64,000 nt of DNA from Ornithodoros turicata (lineage: Eukaryota; Arthropoda; Arachnida; Ixodida; Argasidae): positions 88,268,160 to 88,332,159 of the forward strand of contig NC_088202.1 in the NCBI RefSeq assembly GCF_037126465.1. The letters run 5' to 3'. Below are positions 31,691 to 43,943 of this stretch, piece by piece (position 1 is the stretch's first letter; each line of letters opens with the position of its first letter). The position numbers and the translations under genes were made by a program. The notes beneath the pieces are model-generated. The model was not told the origin of the DNA and made no database searches. It was given only the letters and a program-made list of their open reading frames with translations.

Positions 31691-34600
31691 TTTGTTGCGT
31701 GCTGCACAATGAAGGCGTTTTTATTTTCGCCGCATCCGATCCCAAATGAAATGCTTAATTCTTTTTTAAATAGACATTCTATATGCATTGCTTTCATACT
31801 AAGAACAATGAAACAAAAATACATATGCCAACGGTTTTTATTGCATATTTCGAAGATTTTGAGTGCATAATTGCATGCATATTTTCGGAGCTTTTAGTGA
31901 ATATTTATCCACGCTCATAGTATTGAGATTAGTTTTTGAACTCAGCTAATCTTATTTATGTCCTGCGACCTGATTTCCATTACTATACTGCTGTTCCATT
32001 ACTACTGTAGTTTGCTTTGAGGTCTTGACCTCTTCATTAGTTCATCCCTTAGTCTGGCTTTTCCTGTGTGAGCTTTCGCGGGGTTTGCCATTCGGGCGGT
32101 TTTCTTCTTTTTTTATGTGTGTGTGTGTATGTGTTGTTGTTGTTGGCCGTGTATACTTTCCAAGACAAGATGTACTGGTGTAACAACTGTAACCGGTGTA
32201 CCGTCGGGACAAACAACTCCGTGTTTTTCATCCTCATCTGAACTAAAGTCTACGTAACAAGTATCGTTGGTTAACAACGTAATATTTCAAATCTCACAAG
32301 TATAGCGCAAGTAATTCTCATTCCGTCAATAACAATACTTCCACACTGTGGGGTTTTTCGTCGCTTCGTCCCGTCTGCTCTAACGACGGGGCTCGTATTG
32401 AGGAGGCCGTGGAAACTGTAATTGTCTCGTGCGATTTGCCTACGCTGCTTCTTCTAAAAAAACACCTTGACCGTATCCTACACGTCCCCTTTGTGCCGCC
32501 CAATTACCGTTCGATCCGCATCGTCTGCATCGAGAAATGCATTAACAAAGAAGGGATTTCTGAGAATAGCAAAGAGCCAAAGAACGAGGAAAGTATATAC
32601 AATGTCTTAAAGTACTCGAAAGCAGACGCCGTATGCAGGTGAACCTGTAGGCAAATGGGACGTCTGGAGCCATCCGTCATCCCGCGCTTGAATGCGCATA
32701 CCGGACCGGCTGAAGAGCGTGGGTCTTGCCTTCTTTCTATTTGCCTTTTTGCAAACGCTTTGAAGAGCTTGCATATTTGAAGGAAAAGTCTTTCCATCTT
32801 TTGGTTTTCCGCCCCGACTTGTTGACGCGGCTTTTGCGGCGTCTGGGAATTAGGAGATTGCTGGCTGCCCAGATGGGGCTTCAAGGGTCTTCATGGTGTC
32901 ACTGGTGCGTGGAGGGCTGACAGTTTTCTGAGTGATGATGAGTGGCGAATGTTCGTTCTCTTTGTTTGTACGGGGCACTGCCGTCCAGGTTCTGTATATA
33001 CTGCAGCTAGATATAATTGGTCGAGCCTTCTTTTGAAGGTGAGAAAGAGCGCCGGTGTTGTGTAAATTGAACGTCCATTAGAGGAAACAAAAAATAAATA
33101 AAATAACGAGTAAAATTTGGGTGGAAGTCTCGATACTACTGTCGAAGCTTTTAATACTTCGTTAGACTTGTAGACCGCCTCCGCGGTCCGCAGCACGTAC
33201 TGTCGGCAACGCTGCTCTGAGTGAATGAGGTTGCTGGAAAAGACCTAGGAGGGATGCCAAACATTGTCTCCTTCTCAGCTCCATCTCATCATCGTTTCTT
33301 TATATATGTGTGTGTGTCTCCTGAGCCTCAAAATAAGTCATCTGTGTGTGTGGGGGGGGGGGGGTCCTAACCCCCCTTCCCCCCCCCCCCCCACTTCAAG
33401 TTTTGCGAGCTAGCATGCCTTGAAAGGGCAGACCCCGTTTGAAAAAGCCTTGGATTCGGCGCTGTCTGCCACTGCAGCAGCGGTTCCAGCTTCAGACCAG
33501 CTTCCAGCTTGGGCACTATAGGGCATCCTTTCACAACTTTTTCTTATTTTCCACACCCGTTGAGCATTTCACACCAACGACATTGCTACGGTTCTGTCCA
33601 TGTCCACGAGCGGCCCCTACGACGTGCGACCTGATTCCACTCTCTGTCCACCGGCACAAAATGAAGCGAAGGGGCAGAGAGGGAGGGAGGGAGGGAGGGA
33701 GGGAGTGGAAATTCGTTAGCGATGCATTCGCCAATTTCGGAGCCTTCTCTTCCTCCCATGACGGCAGCTTCTTTCTTTCTGTGGATCAGCGCCGTCCGTC
33801 TAACTGTTAGGACCGTTCAGACTGACCGGATATGGAAACTAAAGTCCCTGTGAAATGGGAAGCGGGGGAAAAAAGAACGTCTGCCTCTGGGCGGGAAGTC
33901 GTTATACTTTCCCTTTGTTATGGTCAGTCTGACTTGGACGGCCGGGGAAGTTTCGGACTCCGCTATATTCCGGATGTCGGGAAGGTGTTTTTTTTTTTTT
34001 TTTTCATTCTTTTCGATGCCTTCGTGAATGCGTTTAAAAAGAAGTTTAAACTACGAAGGGAGAGTGGTAAAATAAAGAAGGCATAAAATAGGATAGCTTG
34101 AATACAACCAAGTCGATTTCAGACGAACAGGGGATATAGTCCAGGACGAATAGGAGACTTGTGAGAGGGGATAAAATAAAAATAAATAAATAAAAAGGGA
34201 GAAAGACACGGATGAATGGAGAAAGCGAGAGTGTGCTGCCACGGGTGTTTAGCAGTTTTTTAGTTCTCACTTTTATATGTATGTATTTTTGTAAAGTAGA
34301 TACCGTGGCCATTTCCTCTCGTGGTCAGACTGATATTCTATGAAGTGGGTTTTGAGTGTGAAATGCATCGCGGCAGTCTAGTAAAAAAAAAAAGAAAGAA
34401 AGAATGAACCGGGAGGAGAGCGCATTAAGAAAGGAGCGTTATAAAACTTTTGTGGCCAGCAGAACGGAAGACGCGTCAGCTGAAAGATTTAAACTGGAGC
34501 TGGCCAAGAAAATCCCTTCCTGCGCGGGAATCAAGAAAATGGGGCGAGGCTAATAAGAGCCGGATGGAAGAAATAAATCAGGCCACCTGAGCTCCCTCTC

Positions 34601-34876
34601 TGAAAGAGGATCCGCACTTAGAACGCTCCCGAAGAATCTATGCAAAGGGATCCCTTATCCCTAGCACGGACGCGCGATCCAGGCAGGAAGTATAACGCCG
34701 TTCGTTTGGCTCCTGTGTAAAGCCGGAGAATGTATGCTGTGTCCAGGAAAGACAGCTACATTCTCGAATAGTGGGTATGTATTTCACCAAATAAGTGTGT
34801 GGGGCACGAGCTTTTCGTACATGTATTACCGCAATGAACACGTGAATTGGACACCCCGCTTGACCCCCCCCCCCCC
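31691..34876. other. No gene recognised; simple repeats
   Basis: Contains (GT)n near 32115, paired G and C runs at 33349-33394, (GAGG)n at about 33678-33704 and a T run at 33988. Open frames such as 32504-32884 (minus) have no recognisable domain. Confidence 0.4.
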
Positions 34877-35121
34877 TTAGAAATGAACTTCACCGCATAG
34901 CACGCTCCTAGCCAACCATGATCTCGAACGATATCGTTATCTGCCCTGATTTGTTGAAAACGGGAGGAGCACGCCTTTTTTTGTGACAATTGTGGACAGC
35001 GTAAGTGTCACAAAAAAGCGTTACGCCTCCTGTTTTCAACAAATCAGGGCAGATAACGATATCATTCGAGATGATGGATGGCTACGAGCGTGCCATGCGG
35101 TGAAGTTCATTTTTAGGAGTG
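34877..35121. mobile_element. Palindromic MITE, clan A
   Basis: The left end is damaged: the expected CACTCTT is replaced by a run of C (34864-34876) followed by TTAGAAATGAACTTC. The right end TTCATTTTTAGGAGTG is followed by TA. The arms carry GCATAGCACGCTCCTAGCC and the complement with a few changes. The centre is AATTGTGGACAGCGTAAGTG. Confidence 0.85.
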
Positions 35122-38100
35122 TAGGCACGGTCATTCGCGATCGAAACGACGGAGCACCGAAATTCGAACGTAACTTGAGCCAAAAGCGATGAAAATAGTG
35201 AGCAATAGCAAATTATTTTTGTCTCTCTTTTATCTCGTGCAACCAGGAAGGAGAGAAAACAGTTTGGTGCTCTGCGCAGCTTTAATATGGATTTATATCC
35301 GCGATGGATGCACATAGCGGCCATAAAGACGATTGTTCTCGCACATTCCACTGTGATGCAGAAAAAAAAAAGATCAAAACACGTGGGCTAAAAAGCGAAA
35401 CAACCTTCTTGATGTCTTAACGGCGCTCGAAGAACAAACGTCTCTGGCGATGATCGCTGTGCTGTGGACAGACTTTCAACTACTTCTCTAAAGCGAATCT
35501 CCCCCCCCCCCCCCCCCACGCAACCGCAAGCCTCCCATAACCTATTCCAAGTATGTAGGCCGCTCTATCTGTCTAAAGTAGCGGCCAGTTATATTCAGAT
35601 GTTATGGCCGGGAGTTTGGAGATGGATAGTAATGACCGCGCGGATTTACTCGGCCCGCAGGAAATACATGAGAGCCGGTGGGTGCCGTGCATCGGAATGA
35701 CGGCCGGTCCCCGTTGCCCGGGCAACTAAGCCTCGTCCCCTCACCCGCGCTACATCATCATTAGAGGCTGGGAGACAGTCGAGAGACCGTGTTCCGAAAT
35801 TGTAATGCTGCCGCCCCACCTTTTGAAGCTGCTGTTTCTTTAGTTGCCCGGGGCGTTGTGTATTCAAGACGAGGTGAGGGGTCCTCTCTCTGCTCTTTGG
35901 CGTTTTCTTCTTTTTTAAATATAGAGCAAGACGCGTGTTTGTTTGACTTGGTCCGCTGGTGGCGTAACTATGGCGAAGACGTGCTCAGATTGGTCAATGT
36001 CTCTCGGACGAGGTTCTGCCATTAATTTCCATGAAGTCTCTGCGCAGAGGAAGCAGGGTCTGATAGTGACGGCATGCTGCAAGAGAAGGCTTCGCAGATT
36101 CCTTGAAGATTGCCCTCGTACGCCGTGCTGTATGGTAATGCACTATGTGGTAATGTGCATGTGGTATGTATATTTGCTTTACACTGTACCATCTCGATGT
36201 CGACACCGTACAGCCATGGGCCATCGGGTTCTGAATCCCTTTTGCATGCAGGACGACGACAGCGGTGTGCACCCCAATGAGCAGAACTGTGGAAGAAGAA
36301 TAAATAATGAACTTGACACGCATGGGAATCCCCTGATGGGTTTGTCAGTGTCTGGCAAGGACACATACAGCAGCAGTGCACACTTATAAAGTACAACGTT
36401 CCGTTACACCCGTAAGATTCCCTAAACCGCGCATGTGTGACGAGTGTAAACGCAATGGTTGTTGTAAGTCAACAAATCAAGTAAATCCTATCCATGTGCA
36501 TCACCAGAACTGCGACATTTCTCAAGACGATACCCTGATTGCCTCCTCTGTCACTTCTCTGTAACGTTTTGTTCCTTGCAAAAATTCCGGTAATTGCAAA
36601 GATGATTCCTGCCATAACATATGTGAGCCCGATTCTGGGGCACCGTATTTCAACACCTCCTTTGTGACTCCTTTGAGAGGCGAGCTTATGCGCCCGTCGA
36701 GCAGCCACCGTATTTTACGTGCTCTCGTCGATACTTGGCCAATGGTTGCAATATAGATGTCTGTATGATTTTCCTCGGACACTTCTCGGCAGCGCCGTAT
36801 TTTGTCGGATATCGATCCTGGGTTTTGTACAGCAGGCTCTCCCGCCAATCCTAACGAAAAAAGAATGGAAAGGCAAAGCTGCATCGGCAGCAGTTTGTGC
36901 CTGCCTGCCTGTTTTCCATCTCGTCCATTTCTTTGAGCGTTTCTTTCCTTCTTGTTTGTCATCCCTTGCGCGGACCATTTTCAATCCCAGGGGCTATTTC
37001 GGTGCACTTATTGTTTTCTTTCTATAATGCCTTCCTTTTTTGTATGTATACATCGTCCGATGTGCTCCTTAATGCGTGTTTATAGAGATACATCTATATA
37101 TATTTATTCCACGCGGGGACCGAGGCAAAAGGGGGTGACCCGTTGTTGCCTTGCGACTGCGCGTCGCGCAGCCGCTCGCCATTGGTCCGACTTTTTTGCA
37201 GTATTCCTCTCTCCACTTTGTTTGCTCCCCTTTCCCTGCATTGCGCGCTTACGTATGCGTTTATTTACTTTGGTTTTATGCCGTATTCCTCCTCCCTTAA
37301 TATCGAACGGGATTTTAAATTTCGCTCCGATTCAGGGGGGAGGATTTCTGACACGCAGCGAGGGAGCGTTTTTTGCGCCCGCCCACAACGAGCTCGCGGA
37401 GGAAGGGGTGCTGCACTTTACAGAATTTAAAAAGAGCCTCGCGAGGAAGTGAAATGTAAAAAAGTGACGCAGCGTTAAGGGGGGCCCCCGCTTGCGTTGG
37501 GGGAAGGAAGGTCGCGCACCAGCGCGCGTGCGCTGCGGGGTGCGACCAATGGGAAGCGCGGAGCTCTGACGCGAGGAAGAGGTATGCTGCGCGAGAGGAA
37601 GCGAAAGATGGTGATGCTTTCTGTTTACGTCTTCCTATTGTTCGTCGCTTTTTTGCGCGAGTGCCATTTATATGCGCGAACGTCATTGGTTGACTCCATT
37701 TGCATCCGGGGCTTCTGGGACCTGGTCGTCATGGTGATGGCCTTTCTTTTCATTGTTTGTCCTATGCAAAAGCTGTGTACTATGCTTGTCTTGGACGAAC
37801 GGAGGCGGAGCCTGGGGATATATCGGCGCGTGTATGAAAATATGGAGATCAGGGAGGACAGAGGAAGTAGTCCGCATTGCGATCGACGGAGCCGCATTAT
37901 GAAACCTTTTGGATGAACGTTCTTTCCAAATTTTGTTCATTGATTGTGAGCATTGTAGGCTCTGTGGCGAGTGCTTTCTAACAAACGTGTCTGCAGCAAC
38001 TCTGTAATGTTTGTTTGTAATAGAAAAAAAGGAGAAATCTTAAAACTCTGTAATCTTTTCTGGAGGCATATTGAATCGCGCTTTGCAGATGAATGGTGGG

Positions 38101-38697
38101 TGCACAGGGGCGTCGCAGCATAAGGTGATGGTCGTGTGTGTGGCTTCGTCTTCGTCGTCGCTAAGTGTTCCTGTTTCCACGACTTAAGTTTCTTTTCCCG
38201 CTGGACGCGTGCTATTGAAGTGCGGGGTTCGTCATCATTTAAGAACTCCAGCAAGGAGTAGCGTAGACAGAAAATATTTCTGGAGGGGTTATACGGTAAC
38301 TTTACATGGGGGAGAGGATTTACCATAGTTTTACTCCTCTCCCAAATGCACTGCCAACCCTACGATTTCGGCTACGTTACTGCCTGCAGGGTTTGACAGG
38401 TTGCTTTCTCTTTCGGATTTCCTGCGCAGTATTAATACCTCTCGAACATGATTGTGGTGGCCATGTAATGCACGTTAAATTATCCGCGAAATAAACCTGC
38501 TTTTAGAAAGAATATTTACCAACGTACGTACCCCTGCTGTTCGGTAATTGCCACAAATACCAGTAAATGAACTACAGGGGATACTCTTGTTTTACTGGGT
38601 TTGTGTCCGTTTTCGGTATACAGTCATTCTTGACCGTAACGACCCTCCCGTAGAATCATGCGTTTCTTTAGGAGACAGTGCACGATTTCCTTATCTA
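35122..38697. other. No gene recognised
   Basis: A C run lies at 35502-35518. Open frames on both strands around 36000-37900 (for example 36522-36962 minus, 37497-37916 plus) overlap each other and carry no domain that I recognise. 37140-37600 is richer in G+C but shows no motif cluster comparable to 5.9 kb. Confidence 0.35.
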
Positions 38698-39125
38698 GAT
38701 ACGTCTACAGTCACTATATAAGCTACGCTTATATAGTGACTGTAGATACGTCCTCTCTCACAGGCGCTGTACAACAGACTCCTCCTGGTTACGTGTCGTG
38801 TCTTCGAGGTTGTAGTTGCAAGTCGAACTGGTTAGTGGCCACCGCAGTTAGGCTGTGTTCCGTAGTCAGCTCGGTAGTATAGTAGTAGTAGATAATGTGC
38901 GCGTAGATAGTCAGTCACCAGGATTGTGTACTATGTTGTGTACCTGTAACGTTGTGATTGCCGTGACTCTATGCAAGGCATGGCGTCATGTGCATTTGTA
39001 CGTAGTTCATCATAAGCATTTTATGTACCATGACTTGAAAACCCGAAACGAGGTAGTGGACGATAACAGACAGACACAAACACGGTCTCAAACCTCGTCC
39101 CGGGTTTTCAAGTCATGGATCGTCA
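38698..39125. repeat. Two perfect or near-perfect hairpins
   Basis: First hairpin: TCTACAGTCACTATATAAGC (38704-38723) and its exact complement at 38727-38746, with a 3-base loop. Second hairpin: ACCATGACTTGAAAACCCG (about 39028) pairs with CGGGTTTTCAAGTCATGG (about 39102-39119), and the inner ACGAGGT pairs with ACCTCGT. Between the second pair lies AACAGACAGACACAAACACG, similar to a string at 7893. I cannot assign a function. Confidence 0.6.
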
Positions 39126-41666
39126 CCACCAGATCGCTTGCTAACTAACTTTCCTTTCGTAATCATTTTATGTATTAAGCATTATGCACGTATATGTACA
39201 TAGCACAACAACCCATGTGCATTACCACCCGTCACTACTCGTGTCTACCTTGTAATTACCTGCTGGTTTGTGATGTTTATGTTTATTAAAGTAGAAAGTT
39301 GTCGCTAAAAAGGAAAAGAAATAAAGGGAACAAATTGTTTTTTTTTATTGTGTGCTGCGTCTTGCTGTTGTACTGTCCCGCCCCCGTCTCGCGATTTTGC
39401 ATATGCATCAATAAATGAAATAAAGTCACGCAGACATTACCATCCTAACGTATACATATTGTTCCGGAATAATACTAATATATGTATACAACTTCCAATG
39501 CTTCTGAAATAATAAATAGTGCCTATAATGTAATACTAAGAGTACGCAACGTGGCAACGGAACTGTAACGGTCACGTAATACTTAGGCCACACCTCCGTC
39601 TGGTGGGTTCGAATACTACTGCTGGTGCCTTTCCAATGAACTGACATTCATAAATCGCGATACTGAGCTCCCATGCACTATTTCCTCAATGAAGATACCT
39701 CTTTCTCCGATTGTCTTTCCCAGCCGACTATACTGTGTCGGTCGCGTTGCCAGAACGGCGATCCAGAACACAAGATCCGTTCAGAGAAAGCGCTAATACA
39801 TATAGGGCAGCTTTTATTGCGAGTTGTCTCATTCGATCGGCGATCTCGGCCGAAGAGCCTTAATGACGCTTCGCGCGTCGGGTCGATGGGCGATTGCGTG
39901 GCGGTTAATCACCTCTGATTAACTCTTGTAGCCACTCACAGCCACCTCTATAGCCCTCGTTTTATTCCATCGTCACAGATATCGCCATTTGTGTAATGGT
40001 TATCCGTAACGAGGGCGATAACGGCATCGCGAATGTAGCGCCCCACGACGGCTCATAAAGCGGCCGTTTACCAAAGCCGCCTCGGATTACTGCTCCAGGA
40101 GCTTTCGTTTTACGAAGTTCAAGTGCGCCGTGCCGAGAAAATCTGGCATCTCCTCTCCGCATTAAATGCTCGTAATTACGGACACGGTGAAAGGGGCTCC
40201 GTGCACCACTGTCACGGTATCATTCACCCGTGCGCGAACACAGTGCATTCTTCGTTGGAGACGAATTTTCCGCTGTGCATCTTAAAAAAAATAGGGTATG
40301 GCAGTGATCCGCTCGACCTGGTGGAGAATTTGGACATTAAACGCGTGAGTGTCGTTATATGGCACTTTTATGCCTCCTCCGTCTATCATACGGTGCGCGC
40401 GGTGTAAATCACGATATTTGTGTACTCCATGAAGGCAATGGCGTTGCAGGACGCGGCACAACCTGAAGGCAAAGAGTTCCAATCGTCGATGGTACGTTGA
40501 AAACAGTGCCTAAATACATAAATATCGCCGTGGCTCATGCATGCACACCCGTTACACAAAGAAGACAAATTTAAGACCTGATCTTTTACGTGGATATTGT
40601 GCAGTGGTTCGAAGTCCCAGGTATCTCATCATATCCGCGACAGACGGTCAGTGACTGTAAACTTTGAGAAATAAACGGAACAGGAAATGCCCAGGCTCAC
40701 GAAAGTGATTGCCACTGTTAAGTTCATAAATTTATCTGGACTTCGACACAGCAGTGGTAATAGGTATTTCGCAGACTACATTCCTGACTCGTCACGCGTT
40801 CTGATTAAGGTGATAGATAAAAGGAACCTAGAGATATCTGTAAATATCTTGCCAGATCAGAGGTCGAAAAGTGACCCGAATTATCTAAAAAGTCTGGACG
40901 GATCTCTGTACACTGGTAGCAATAAAGGTGACTTAAGAGAGCGGAAAAGAGGAGAGTATACCCCTTGTAGTCTTTTCGCGTTGGGTTTACTCCTTAGGAA
41001 AGATGAAAAAATGTACTTTTTACTACTGTCTTCATTCTTCACTATACTATTTCGTTAGACAGCAAGGGAGGTATAACGTTGTCGTAAGTATCGGCGGTCG
41101 GACGATGAAACATTGGGAGGCATGTTTTCAGCAAGATGGTCCACCGGTGCGTCGTGCTATAAATGTGCTACTTCTTATCCTTCGTGTGCGGTGGTCGATG
41201 CCTGGGTGGACACCTTGGGTATCAATCGACCAGGTCCGTTTGGATTCGAATTTCAACGTGTTGCTGTTTCTGCTGTTGTATGTATGCGTATAATAAGTGT
41301 ATATTGCAGGCCACATTCGCATGTCTGCAGGTCGCTAAGGGACGAGCGTGTCACTCCTTTTAAGGCATTAAGATTTACTCTTTCGGCGAACAGTGTCTCT
41401 TTAGCTTCGTCCTCAGAATATACGTATACCTCACTCCTTTTGTTGGTGAACATCACCCCCCTCCCTTCCTACAACTTAGGTGATGATGAACGTCCAACGC
41501 ATTGTCGGTGAGGTCGCTAAATCTTTTATCGCAACGCAGTTTGGGTGCACATTACTGTGACGTTTGTGGGGTGATGGGGGTGGGGCATGGATGATGTGGT
41601 GGTGGTGATGGGACGGCTTCTCTTAGTCGACCACGCCCAGGCGGGCAACATCACCATTATACCACA
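39126..41666. other. No gene recognised
   Basis: A small inverted pair with CCCTCGTT and AACGAGGG surrounds 39955-40015. A (GGTGGT)n-like run at 41598 could be a worn SINE tail. There is no coding similarity. Confidence 0.35.
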
Positions 41667-41929
41667 CACTCTAAAAACAGAACTTCACAGAACTGAACTT
41701 CACCGCATAGCACGCTGTGCGCCAACCATTGCTGCGAATGATAGGGTTATCGCTTTTTATTCGAGGAGAGAGGGAGGCGCACGCCTTTTTGTGGCAATGA
41801 CCATATATCCAAATTGCCACAAAAAGGCGTACGCCCCTCTCTCTCCTCGAATCAGAAGCGATAACCCTACCATTCGAGGCAATGGTTGGCGCACAGCGTG
41901 CTATACGGTGAAGCTCTGTTTTTAGAGTG
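41667..41929. mobile_element. Palindromic MITE, clan B
   Basis: Termini CACTCTAAAAACAGAACTTC and the complement ending CTGTTTTTAGAGTG, CA on both flanks. Arms read GCATAGCACGCTGTGCGCCA and AGAGGGAGGCGCACGCC; the centre is ATATCCAAATTGCCAC. The left end carries a small ACAGAACTGAACTTC duplication. It is related to clan A in the outer 40 bp but diverges inside. Confidence 0.85.
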
Positions 41930-41970
41930 CAGGTGGAACTGCTTCGGGGCAACGCCACCTACAGTCCAGC

Positions 41971-42471
41971 TTCTAGTCCCCTAGATTGCAATTACGCCCC
42001 ATTTTAATCCCCTGACCCCGACATTTACTCCCCGGGACTGCAAATAGTCAGTGAACTTCGCAAATGGTCTTCCGAATGCAACAGTCTATGTAAATATGTG
42101 CTCTTGGTCAAGTTGGTGGCATAAGGCTGTATAACTTAGCCAACTTAGCAATTTTCTACCCACACAGAGTTGATGATGATGTTAATGTTGGAAATACACA
42201 GAGTAAGAAACAGTTAGCGCTTGCTTCTTCGCAAATTGTGCCCTACGTATGTCGCAATATTTTATATTAGTCGATATATTACGGTTGACGGGTTGATTCA
42301 AAGTATTTTCATGCATGCACACGAATGATGTACCTGAGAAGCGTGAAATGCAGTATCCACTCTGGGACATTCATTTACTCCCGTGCATTTACTCCCGAAA
42401 GGGACAATTTCTTGTGGCAACGCATTTAGTCCCCCAAAGGAGTATAATTACTCCTTTTTTTTCTTAGAGTG
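41971..42471 (-). mobile_element. About 500-bp MITE, copy 1 (one end missing)
   Basis: This matches the reverse complement of the copy at 43445-43943: GTGCATTTACTCCC, TTGTGGCAACGCATTTAGTC, and the end CTCCTTTTTTTTCTTAGAGTG. The opposite end starts at AGTCCCCTAGATTGCAATTA without the CACTC terminus and lies 42 bp from the clan B MITE. Short frames inside are not credible genes. Confidence 0.65.
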
Positions 42472-43444
42472 TAGATACAGAAGGCCTGCTTATTGCCTCC
42501 TCTCTCTCCTTCGCTCCACATATAAAGTCAGAATACGTCTGCTACCGCGATTCGCCGTTGTGCGAGATTCGCAAGTGATTGCAGCTAACTTCGCAAATTG
42601 GAACCCGTAAACTAAAAGTGCAACACGCTCTAATTAGTCTTGAAAAAAAAAATATGGGAGCATGTTGCGCTTTATTTTGTTTTCCCATTTAGTACGGGGA
42701 CGTTTACTCGCAGACGACAATTGCTGCTCATGAAGCAGACGGTGGGTCGTCTTCATCGTTACGACCGCTGAAAGCACGTTCGTGATTGCCTACGGTCGTT
42801 GAAAACACGAGCCTAATTGGCTGACTTTTAGTTGATACGTCACGTCGACGAGTAAGCAGGCTTTCTGTATCTAGGTGGTGTTGGTCGGGGCCGACTTCAC
42901 AGGTAACTGAGCCCACATTTGTCTTAAAACGTCTGAGGAAGACCCAGCGAAAACAACCAGACGCGTAGACAATTGAGATATGGCCGTATGGAAGAGTGTG
43001 ACATCGACGATGTAGAGTGTGAGCTGCGCTTCACCAAATGAACCCTTTGAACCAAATGAACTAAATAATGGTCCAGAGACATATCACGTCTTCAGTGGCG
43101 CCTCTTTCAACGTTTGGAAATCCGTACAGCACAAAATACGGTACGTGAAAAGGATGGCACAAACGTAACTTCGAATCGGGGGCACTCCGAGCCATACTGA
43201 GATACATCGCGAATTAATTCCGCTGGTCGTTGGACTGGAGTAATACTAGCACTGGCTTGAGTGTGCATGTCATAGCGGCCGCTTCATTGTAACGTGCGTC
43301 GTGTTTCATTGATCAGGTCCAGTCGTTTCTGCACTGAACCCACACCGGGTGCGGAATTACACTGAGTCCAAAAAATGCTCCTTCTTCTAGCGTGAACCTG
43401 ACAGTGCGAGCCTTCTACTACCGAACAAACAACACAACAACTGG
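42472..43444. other. Spacer between the two 500-bp MITEs with a decayed SINE
   Basis: At 42880-42965 the minus strand shows the SINE core (CCTCAGACG and the AAGTCGGCCCC block are recognisable through GTCTGAGGAAGACC and GGGGCCGACTT). The remaining sequence is unremarkable, with no coding similarity. Confidence 0.4.
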
Positions 43445-43943
43445 CACTCCAAGAAAAAAAAAGACTTATTATAGTTCATTTAGGGACTAAATGCATTGCC
43501 ACAAAAATTAGTCTCTTTAGGGAGTAAATGCACAGGCCTAAATGGATGTCACGGAGTGGGGACTGCATTTCACGCACTATTCTAAGAGTCCCAGGTACAT
43601 AATTCATGTGCATGAATGAAAATACTTTCAATTACACCGTCAACCGTGATATGTCGAGTGTTATGAAATCTTGCGGCATGCACAGGGCACAATTTCGCAA
43701 GAAAGAACCTTTTCCCCCTGTGTGGATGGAAAATTGCTAAGTTAGGTCAGTTTTAGAGCCGTCACGAAGAGCGCATATTTACGTAGACTGTTGCATTCAG
43801 GAGACCACTTGCGAAGTTCAGTGACAATTTGCAGTCCTGAGGAGTAAATGTCGGGGGTAAGGGACTAAAATGTGTAGTAATTGCAGTCTAGGGGACTAAA
43901 AGCTGCAATTATTCGCCGTTCTACTCCTTTTTTTCTTAGAGTG
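43445..43943 (+). mobile_element. About 500-bp MITE, copy 2 (complete)
   Basis: Starts CACTCCAAGAAAAAAAAAGA and ends TACTCCTTTTTTTCTTAGAGTG-like, giving short inverted ends of about 20 bp. The interior is not palindromic and carries GGGACTAAATGC and GGGAGTAAATGC motifs near the left end and GGGACTAAAA motifs near the right end, a subterminal repeat pattern. I found no convincing target duplication. It is related to copy 1 in opposite orientation. Confidence 0.65.

Noticed and set aside
33340..33400. Another poly-C-tailed retroposon end at the G/C runs
   Set aside because: Neither side carries either of the two 3'-end motifs; it looks like a simple repeat.
37070..37110. A TATA-type core promoter (ATCTATATATATTTATTCC)
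   Set aside because: A/T-rich strings like this are common in the window and no supporting motif or gene follows.
36022..37916. Cluster of open frames of 80-166 codons on both strands
   Set aside because: They overlap each other in several frames and none carries a recognisable domain, so none can be preferred.
41587..41958. Two open frames (112 and 95 codons) with similar peptides on opposite strands
   Set aside because: Again produced by the inverted arms of a MITE (41667-41929).
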